A DNA stretch of 5,479 nucleotides from assembly GCA_028287545.1 (NCBI GenBank), contig JAQBPL010000044.1, positions 1-5,479 on the forward strand. Direction: 5' to 3'. A program made the translations under genes and the position numbers. The notes below the pieces were generated by a model. That model did not search any database, was not told the origin of the DNA, and was given only the letters and a program-made list of their open reading frames with translations. The stretch is from Vulcanimicrobiota bacterium (GTDB lineage Bacteria; Eremiobacterota; Eremiobacteria; Baltobacterales; Baltobacteraceae). Every line of letters begins with the position of its first letter. Within the stretch, counting starts at the first letter, position 1. Of the stretch, positions 1 to 4,442 are shown piece after piece.

Positions 1-472
1 GAAACGCGTTCTGATTGAGCTGGACGTAGTCACCCGACTTGACGAGGCCTGCGCTCGCAGGAGCTGTCGGGAATCGCTTCGTCAGCGCCGTATAGTCCTC
101 GCCCGCATCAGGCGCGCGAGCGGCCACGTACACCAAAGCGGTGACCTTCGGATCGACACCGGCTTCGGTGGCGACCATCCCGCCGTACGAATGAGCTGCG
201 AGCACCGTCGGACCGTCCTGCATCGCGAGCGCTCGGCGAACGGCCGCAACGTCGTCCGTGAAGGAGGTTAGCGGATTTTGAACCGCGGTCACACGCATGC
301 CGGCGGATTGAAGCCGAACGATAACCTCAGACCAGGACGATCCATCCGCATAAAGGCCATGCACCAGCACCACGTTGCGAACGGCAACGGCTGCGCGAGC
401 TTTCTGGACACCAAGCGACGGCGCCGCGACTCCCGCCGCGAGAGCGGCCGAAAAAGTACGTCGATCAATCAT
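1..472 (-). CDS. Tat-exported alpha/beta hydrolase (3' end outside window)
   Basis: The frame runs from ATG at 472-470 to the left edge without a stop (157 complete codons, C-terminus missing). Residues 1-27 look like a twin-arginine signal: DRRTF at 3-7, a hydrophobic alanine-rich stretch, and a likely cleavage site after ARA (25-27). The mature part begins as a classic alpha/beta hydrolase: a beta strand followed by VLVHG (35-39, oxyanion-hole HG) and the nucleophile elbow HSYGG (94-98) with the predicted catalytic Ser95. The catalytic acid and histidine would lie beyond the window. It resembles the small esterase-like AB_hydrolase_6 group, and the substrate cannot be told. An AAGGGA Shine-Dalgarno (487-482) sits 9 nt before the ATG, supporting this start. 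It lies on the same strand as the MATE pump 197 bp upstream, so it could be co-transcribed or have its own promoter. Export by Tat to the periplasm or outside is inferred from the leader only. Confidence 0.9.
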   Translation of the reverse strand, partial: MIDRRTFSAALAAGVAAPSLGVQKARAAVAVRNVVLVHGLYADGSSWSEVIVRLQSAGMRVTAVQNPLTSFTDDVAAVRRALAMQDGPTVLAAHSYGGMVATEAGVDPKVTALVYVAARAPDAGEDYTALTKRFPTAPASAGLVKSGDYVQLNQNAF

Positions 473-483
473 GGTGCTCTGTC

Positions 484-514
484 CCTTACCCACTCCGCTC
501 GTAGCACGGTAAGG
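484..514 (-). promoter_or_regulatory. inverted repeat overlapping the hydrolase ribosome binding site
   Basis: CCTTACC (484-490) and GGTAAGG (508-514) form a perfect 7-bp inverted repeat with a 17-nt spacer. In the minus-strand transcript the 3' arm contains the AAGG of the hydrolase Shine-Dalgarno (487-482). The stem would therefore hide the ribosome binding site. The same symmetry could instead be a protein operator: its TACC/GGTA half-sites match those of the palindrome in front of the HxlR gene, with a spacing 10 bp longer. Which of these is true, if either, cannot be decided from sequence alone. Confidence 0.4.
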
Positions 515-532
515 ATCGCCGAAAACTGGTCC

Positions 533-673
533 TCAGCGTGAGCCGACCGCAGCCTTGAGCCTGACACGGACCTGCTGTGCGAACGCTACCACGGTGAAGT
601 CGGCACTGATACCACCCACCAGGGTCACGTCACTGATCGCCTTGCTGGACGTTTCCGCGCGAGCAACCTTCAT
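533..673 (-). CDS. small hypothetical ORF, 46 codons, start overlaps MATE stop
   Basis: The ATG at 673-671 overlaps the TGA of the MATE gene as ATGA, and the frame ends with TGA at 535-533. An in-frame TGA lies immediately before the ATG, so the frame cannot extend upstream. The 46-residue product begins MKVARAETSS and ends RLKAAVGSR. It has a moderately hydrophobic middle (VTLVGGISADFTVVAFA, about residues 15-31) and a basic end. I do not recognise a family. G or C occupies 33 of the 45 third positions after the start codon, which fits coding sequence in this genome but is not proof. No Shine-Dalgarno is visible, so translation would depend on coupling to the pump. It may equally be a chance ORF or a fragment of a lost gene. 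It covers most of the 197-bp gap between the pump and the hydrolase; the remainder (474-532) holds the inverted repeat and the hydrolase RBS. Confidence 0.3.
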   Translation of the reverse strand: MKVARAETSSKAISDVTLVGGISADFTVVAFAQQVRVRLKAAVGSR

Positions 674-2052
674 TCAGCGGCGGAGAACCACACGCCGCGC
701 GCGATCGCGAGGGCGTTCACGGTGCCGACGAGGACGAGGCCGACGGCGAGCGCGGCGAATAGGCCGTTCATCGAACCCGTCAGCTGCAGCAGCGCCCAGC
801 CGCCGAGCGTTGCCGCGAGAAAGCGCATCGTGCTGGCGACGAGCGGCCAGGCCAGCCGGCCCGCACCCTGCGAGGCGAAATACAGCGCCATGCCGGCGCC
901 GAAGAAGCCGAAGAACGGGCCGACCGCGCGAAGATACGCGCTGCCGGCGGTGAGCATGCCCGGCTCGTTTCCGAACAGCCGCAGCCACGCATCGGGCCAG
1001 ATCGCCGCGGTGATTCCCACCGCTTCCGTCATGGCGAACGCGATCGCCGCGCCGGTGAACGCGACGCGGATCGCGCGCGCTCGATTTCCCGCGCCGATGT
1101 TCGCGCCGACCATCGCGACGAGCGGACCGCCGACGCCGAACGCGAGCGGCACCAGCAAATATTCCAGTCGCGCACCGGTTCCGTACCCGGCGACCGCGTC
1201 CGTTCCGAAACCGTGGCCGACGAGTGCGGTCGTGATGCCGATCGTCAGATTCGACTGCACCGTCGTGACGGAGGCGACGGCACCGATGCGGAGGATCTCA
1301 TGGAACAGCGGCCAGCGCAGCCGCGCAGCGTGCACGCGCAGCCCGGCGCGTCCGCTGAGCAGGTACCACAGCAGCACGGCGTTCGCGGCGGCATAGAATA
1401 CAATCAGCGCGACGCCGCCGCCCGCGATGCCGAGCGCCGGGAACGGACCGATTCCAAAAATCAGCAACGGTGAGAGCGGGACGAGCAGCACGACGCCGCC
1501 ACAAATTACCAACGCCGGAACGAGCATGTTGCCGGTTCCGCGAATCACGCTGGTCAGCGCGGCACTCAGCCAGATCAGAACCATGCCGGCGAACACGACG
1601 TTCGAGTAGGTGAGCGCGGCGTCGAGCGACGCGCCGTGGCCCCCGAGCGCGGTGTAGAGCTGGCGGCCGAAGACGAGCGCGAGCACGGTGAACAGCGCGC
1701 CGAGCGCGACGTCGATCACGATCGCGTGGAGGACGAGCGCGTCCGCTTCGTCGCGGCGGCGCCCGCCGAGCGCGCGCGCGACGGCCGAGGATATCCCGCC
1801 GCCCATCGCGCCGTTCGAGATCATCTGCATCAGCATGATCCCGGGAAAGACGAGCGCCATGCCGGTGAGCGCGTCGATGCCGAGGCGGCTCACCCAGAAC
1901 GTCTCGATGAGCCCGCTCGCGGCTTGCGCGAACATCACCAGCACGTTCGGCCACGCCAATCGCAGCAGCGTCGACGCGATCGGTCCGTCGAGGAGCACGC
2001 GCGTTCGGGCGCTGTGTTCCGGCAGGGCGGTCGCGGCAACGGTCGCGGTCAT
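670..2052 (-). CDS. MATE family multidrug/toxin efflux transporter
   Basis: The 460-residue integral membrane protein has the usual MATE length and about 12 hydrophobic segments in two halves. MATE proteins export cationic drugs, dyes or toxic metabolites across the inner membrane using a Na+ or H+ gradient. The N-lobe opens with LLDGPIASTLLRLAWPNVL (from residue 20) and ends with the RGTGN motif at 171-175. The C-lobe carries YGTGARLE (290-297) and GANIGAGN (316-323), followed by YFASQGAGRLAWPL (391-404). All of these are typical positions for the family. The start is ATG at 2052, preceded by a weak GAAAG at 5 nt. No better start fits, because the first helix begins soon after. It is divergent from an HxlR regulator across an 83-bp gap, so it is probably that regulator's target. 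The substrate and coupling ion are unknown. Confidence 0.93.
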   Translation of the reverse strand: MTATVAATALPEHSARTRVLLDGPIASTLLRLAWPNVLVMFAQAASGLIETFWVSRLGIDALTGMALVFPGIMLMQMISNGAMGGGISSAVARALGGRRRDEADALVLHAIVIDVALGALFTVLALVFGRQLYTALGGHGASLDAALTYSNVVFAGMVLIWLSAALTSVIRGTGNMLVPALVICGGVVLLVPLSPLLIFGIGPFPALGIAGGGVALIVFYAAANAVLLWYLLSGRAGLRVHAARLRWPLFHEILRIGAVASVTTVQSNLTIGITTALVGHGFGTDAVAGYGTGARLEYLLVPLAFGVGGPLVAMVGANIGAGNRARAIRVAFTGAAIAFAMTEAVGITAAIWPDAWLRLFGNEPGMLTAGSAYLRAVGPFFGFFGAGMALYFASQGAGRLAWPLVASTMRFLAATLGGWALLQLTGSMNGLFAALAVGLVLVGTVNALAIARGVWFSAAE

Positions 2053-2074
2053 GGCGTCTTTCTGCTTCCGGCAC

Positions 2075-2093
2075 TGGTTTCTTTACAAAACCA
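2075..2093. promoter_or_regulatory. inverted repeat between the MATE start and the main operator
   Basis: TGGTTT (2075-2080) and AAACCA (2088-2093) form a perfect 6-bp inverted repeat with a 7-nt spacer. Its centre is 28 bp from that of the stronger palindrome at 2104-2120. It would lie at the start of, or just within, the MATE 5' leader if the promoter proposed at 2101-2130 is right. It shares the TGGT/ACCA words of the other palindrome but in the opposite order, so it is a possible second regulator site or merely a short hairpin. Confidence 0.3.
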
Positions 2094-2096
2094 CCC

Positions 2097-2126
2097 TTGC
2101 ACCCTACCACAGCCTGGTAGCATAAT
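2097..2126 (+). promoter_or_regulatory. predicted sigma-70-type promoter of the HxlR gene
   Basis: TTGCAC (2097-2102) matches four of six -35 consensus bases. CATAAT (2121-2126) matches five of six -10 bases, and the spacer is 18 nt. The operator palindrome 2104-2120 fills the spacer exactly. Transcription would begin near 2132-2134, only a few bases before the ATG at 2136. Consistent with that, no Shine-Dalgarno is present, so the mRNA is probably leaderless. Confidence 0.5.
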
Positions 2127-2130
2127 GCAA
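2101..2130 (-). promoter_or_regulatory. possible promoter of the MATE gene, overlapping the HxlR promoter
   Basis: On the minus strand TTGCAT (2130-2125) could be a -35 element. With an 18-nt spacer it leads to TAGGGT (2106-2101), a weak -10 matching three of six consensus bases. The start site would fall around 2094, giving a leader of roughly 40 nt. The palindrome 2104-2120 overlaps the -10 and the spacer. The weak -10 makes this a tentative call. Confidence 0.25.
2104..2120. promoter_or_regulatory. palindromic operator candidate for the HxlR regulator
   Basis: CTACCA (2104-2109), a 5-nt centre, then TGGTAG (2115-2120) form a perfect 6-5-6 palindrome. Written differently it is TACC-N7-GGTA, a layout resembling the TACT-N7-AGTA type box described for Bacillus YodB, a member of the same family. 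A second nested symmetry, TTGCA (2097-2101) and TGCAA (2126-2130), surrounds it. It sits between the -35 and -10 of the regulator's own predicted promoter, so bound protein would exclude RNA polymerase and could control the pump as well. Confidence 0.55.
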
Positions 2131-2135
2131 CCAGC

Positions 2136-2582
2136 ATGAAACGAACGAGCCACGAGGCCGCGAACTGCCCGATTGCGCGCAGCCTGGACGTCATAGGCGA
2201 CTGGTGGACGCTGCTGATCGTCCGCGATGCGTTAGCCGGTAAGCGCCGGTTCGGCGAGTTCCAGCGGAGCCTCGGGGTCGCCAAAAACGTGCTCGCGGCG
2301 CGGCTCCGGGCACTCGTCGCTGAGGGCATCCTCGAAATGGTGCCGGCGTCGGACGGGAGCGCCTACCAGGAGTACGCGCTCACGGACAAAGGCCGCGGCC
2401 TCTTCCCCGTGCTGGTCGCGCTAGGCCAATGGGCGCACGCGCATCTCTTCGAACCAGAAGAACCCCGCGCGGCCGTGGTCGATCGCGCCAGCGGCCGGCC
2501 CTTGCGAAAACTCGAATTACGCGCCGAGGACGGCCGCCTACTCAAACCGGGAGAAGCCGAAGTCCGCCTCCTCGCACGCTGA
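2136..2582 (+). CDS. HxlR family winged-helix transcriptional regulator
   Basis: The 148-residue protein has the typical HxlR size and layout. A short N-terminus with Cys11 is followed by PIARSLDVIGDWWTLLIVRD (12-31), and the winged-helix recognition region runs through RRFGEFQRSLGVAKNVLAAR (37-56). A wing then extends through EGILEMVP (63-70) to the Tyr-rich YQEYALTDKG (77-86). The C-terminal tail (about 108-148) is the extension seen in many members. HxlR proteins bind DNA as dimers, and several sense electrophiles, quinones or hypochlorite through an N-terminal cysteine. Cys11 is the only cysteine here, so a one-Cys redox or alkylation switch is plausible but unproven. The gene is divergent from a MATE pump and has an operator-like palindrome in its own promoter. 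The start is ATG at 2136 without a Shine-Dalgarno. It is convergent with the symporter gene, with 41 bp between the stops. Confidence 0.93.
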   Translation: MKRTSHEAANCPIARSLDVIGDWWTLLIVRDALAGKRRFGEFQRSLGVAKNVLAARLRALVAEGILEMVPASDGSAYQEYALTDKGRGLFPVLVALGQWAHAHLFEPEEPRAAVVDRASGRPLRKLELRAEDGRLLKPGEAEVRLLAR

Positions 2583-2603
2583 TACGCCAAGACGCTCGCG
2601 TAA

Positions 2604-2651
2604 GAGCTTGTCGAGCCCCACTGTCACCCCGAGCTTGTCGAGGGGCCCTCG
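2604..2651. repeat. REP-like repeat: duplicated 12-mer plus GC-rich palindrome
   Basis: The 12-mer GAGCTTGTCGAG occurs twice (2604-2615 and 2631-2642), 27 bp apart. A perfect palindrome, CGAGGG (2639-2644) with a one-base centre and CCCTCG (2646-2651), overlaps the second copy. Read on the minus strand it is the CTCGACAAGCTCGGGGTGAC kind of repeat that is dispersed in many GC-rich environmental genomes and often translated at protein ends as PSTSSG or similar. It lies between the two convergent genes and runs into the symporter's 3' end, supplying its last codons and stop. It may act as a bidirectional terminator or mRNA 3' stabiliser, although no T-run follows. The remaining convergent gap (2583-2603) shows nothing else. 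Confidence 0.6.
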
Positions 2652-4090
2652 TCACGCCGCGCACCCAACCACGCACTTCGCGCGACAGCAGCCACGCCCC
2701 CCAGCACCGCCGCATTGACCGCCAGCGCCACAAGCCCGGTATTGATCCCCGCAACCTGCCCTTGCTGCGTCGCCGCAAAATACACCAGCACGATCAATCC
2801 CGCAACGATCCCCGCACCCACCGCAACCGCCGGCGGCCGACGCGTCATGACGCCAAGCACGACGCCCGGGAACAACTGCGTGATCCCGTTGTAGCCGATC
2901 AGCAGCAGCCCCACCAGCGTCGTGCGCGCCAACGCCCAGAACGCAAACGCCAGCAACGCCACGACGAGCACGAGAATCCGCGTCGTGCGAGTCTCCCCCG
3001 CCGCATCGCGCACGAGCCCGTAATCCGCAAACACGTTCTTCCCGACAATGCTCGCCGCCGCAAGCAGCTGCGCGGCAGCCGGAATGAGCGCCGCCAGCGT
3101 GCCGGCGGCCGCAACGCCGCCAAGAACCCACGCCGGATAATACTTCTGCACGACGAGCATGAACGACTGATCCGCCGCCGCGTCTTTCAGCCCCGGCAGC
3201 ACTTCCAGCGCGGTGAAGCCGGCAAAGAACACGAGCAGCAGCATCACTTGGTAAAACGGCAGAAAGATCGCGTTGCGGCGCAGCGTGTCCTCGTCGCGCG
3301 CGCTGTAGATCGCCGCCATCGACTGCGGCCACATGAAGAAACCGCACGCCGTGAGGATCGTCGTCGTGACGACCCACGTGATCCCGTTCGGCGCGGTCGG
3401 CCCGGCGATCGTGAGCCAGTTCGGATGGTCGCGCAGCACGGCGTCGAGAGCGCCCGCCGGCGAGCCGAAGAAGTGCGCCGGCAACGCGAGCCCGGCGAAG
3501 AGCACGCCGACGAGCACGAGCGCGTCCTTGACGATGCTCGCGAAGGCCGCGCCGCGCAGCCCGGTGACGAACGTGAAGATCGCAACGACGAAGAACCCGA
3601 TCGCGACCGCCGCGAACGGATTGATTGCGCCGTAGCCTGCGATCTGCAGCAGAATCTGCAAGCCGGTGAGTTGCAAAGTGACGTACGGCACGAGCATCAA
3701 GAAGCCGAGCACCGCGACGAGCGCGCCGAGCCGGCGACTGCCGTACCGGTCGCTGAAGAAGTCCGGCCCGGTTAGCATCCCGCGTTCGCGAGCGATGCGG
3801 TGGATCGGCGGTGCGAGAAAGAACGAGATGACGTACGCGACCGTGCCGTAGGCGAGAATGTAGTACGCCGGCGCACCCTTCCCGTACGCCCAGCCGGCTG
3901 CACCGAGGAACGTGAAGGTCGTGTAGATTTCGCCCGCGAGCAACAGCCACAGCAGCAGAGCGCCCATCCGCCGCCCGCCGACGATGTACTCTTGCGGGTC
4001 CATCACGACGCCGCGCACGCCGCGCAGGCCGAACAGCATCGTGCCGGCAACGACGGCGGCGACGATGCCGAGCGCAATCGCGGCGTTCAC
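2624..4090 (-). CDS. sodium:solute symporter (SSS) family permease, MctP/YhjB-like
   Basis: This is a 488-residue polytopic membrane protein. I start it at GTG 4090-4088, which overlaps the upstream stop as GTGA and has GGAG (4103-4100) 9 nt ahead. The longer frame from ATG 4156 would add 22 hydrophilic residues inside the neighbouring gene. SSS family landmarks are EIYTTFTFLGAAGWAYGKG (54-72), TGLRGAAFASIVKDALVL (176-193), GFFMWPQSMAAIYSARDE (250-267) and ALIPAAAQLLAAASIVGKNV (334-353). About 13 hydrophobic segments are expected. The family imports organic acids, amino acids, sugars or vitamins. Pairing with a DUF3311 protein recalls the Bacillus yhjB/yhjC pair and monocarboxylate (MctP-type) permeases, so an organic acid is my best guess for the substrate. 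The last residues (EGPSTSSG) come from a repeat element rather than from the family. The stop is TGA at 2626-2624. Confidence 0.9.
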   Translation of the reverse strand: MNAAIALGIVAAVVAGTMLFGLRGVRGVVMDPQEYIVGGRRMGALLLWLLLAGEIYTTFTFLGAAGWAYGKGAPAYYILAYGTVAYVISFFLAPPIHRIARERGMLTGPDFFSDRYGSRRLGALVAVLGFLMLVPYVTLQLTGLQILLQIAGYGAINPFAAVAIGFFVVAIFTFVTGLRGAAFASIVKDALVLVGVLFAGLALPAHFFGSPAGALDAVLRDHPNWLTIAGPTAPNGITWVVTTTILTACGFFMWPQSMAAIYSARDEDTLRRNAIFLPFYQVMLLLVFFAGFTALEVLPGLKDAAADQSFMLVVQKYYPAWVLGGVAAAGTLAALIPAAAQLLAAASIVGKNVFADYGLVRDAAGETRTTRILVLVVALLAFAFWALARTTLVGLLLIGYNGITQLFPGVVLGVMTRRPPAVAVGAGIVAGLIVLVYFAATQQGQVAGINTGLVALAVNAAVLGGVAAVARSAWLGARRDEGPSTSSG

Positions 4091-4275
4091 GACGTGCGGC
4101 TCCGGTACGCGACCCACATGAACGCCGGCGTGAGCAGCACCCATGCGACGATCCACGCGAGGACGAACGGCAGACCGAGGATCCGCGGCTCCAGCCGGTT
4201 CGCGACCACGACGCCGAGCGTCAGGGCGAGCACGGGGATTGCGGCACAGACGAATGCGGTGACCCGGGACGGCAT
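4087..4275 (-). CDS. DUF3311 small membrane protein, partner of the SSS permease
   Basis: This 62-residue protein has two predicted membrane helices (roughly residues 5-20 and 32-55) joined by the DUF3311 hallmark NRLEPRILGLPFVLAW (20-35). DUF3311 proteins are small and are regularly encoded just before an SSS permease. They are thought to be an accessory subunit, but no biochemical role is established. I chose ATG 4275-4273 because GAGG (4285-4282) lies 6 nt upstream. ATG 4293 would add six residues but has no Shine-Dalgarno. The stop TGA (4089-4087) overlaps the permease GTG start, implying translational coupling and a roughly fixed ratio of the two proteins. It is divergent from the PAS-GGDEF gene across 167 bp. 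Confidence 0.82.
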   Translation of the reverse strand: MPSRVTAFVCAAIPVLALTLGVVVANRLEPRILGLPFVLAWIVAWVLLTPAFMWVAYRSRTS

Positions 4276-4299
4276 CGAGTGCCTCATTCCCATGTGTGT

Positions 4300-4339
4300 C
4301 GGGCGGCTACCCGCTCGGGCGACACCGAGCCCACGCCCG
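4300..4339. promoter_or_regulatory. GC-rich structured segment upstream of the DUF3311-symporter operon
   Basis: Three stems can be drawn: an outer CGGGCG (4300-4305) with CGCCCG (4334-4339), a hairpin GCTCGG (4313-4318) / CCGAGC (4325-4330) with a 6-nt loop, and a competing hairpin GCGG (4303-4306) / CCGC (4311-4314). The last uses bases needed by the other two, so the forms are mutually exclusive. In the minus strand this would form the mRNA leader just ahead of the operon. I recognise no known riboswitch consensus. High GC makes such stems common by chance. Confidence 0.25.
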
Positions 4340-4442
4340 CTCCCGCCTTATTCACGGTCGAAACGCCCAGCGAGGCAACGATTCGCGCCCTCGATGAGGT
4401 TGCGGGAATTGCCCCTTTTCTCGAAGCGGCATCGGAGCAGTC

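Noticed and set aside
278..541. Plus-strand open frame of 87 codons near the left end
   Set aside because: It is antisense to the hydrolase signal peptide and VLVHG region, with basic low-complexity composition and no supporting signals.
722..1396. Plus-strand open frame of 224 codons over the MATE gene
   Set aside because: It is antisense to well-conserved MATE motifs and is low-complexity Ala/Pro/Ser-rich, without a recognisable domain or ribosome binding site.
1298..2329. Minus-strand frame of 343 codons running from inside the HxlR gene into the MATE gene
   Set aside because: It is out of frame with both real genes and crosses their divergent promoter region; the Arg-rich product is a frame shadow.
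2583..2651. Classical Rho-independent terminator between HxlR and the symporter
   Set aside because: Palindromes are present, but no T-run follows on either strand. It fits a REP-like repeat better, and a terminator role is only possible.
2429..3775. Long plus-strand open frame of 448 codons over the symporter
   Set aside because: It is antisense to a clear SSS permease. The product is dominated by Arg, His, Gln and Glu with no fold, the usual mirror of a hydrophobic GC-rich membrane gene.
4091..4156. Upstream ATG start for the symporter at 4156
   Set aside because: It would add 22 hydrophilic residues encoded within DUF3311. The GTG at 4090 has a Shine-Dalgarno and the standard 4-base stop/start overlap.
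4294..4442. Known riboswitch or sigma-54 promoter in the divergent gap before the PAS-GGDEF gene
   Set aside because: No conserved riboswitch core and no GG-N10-GC pair in the right context could be identified; TTGC words alone are not enough.
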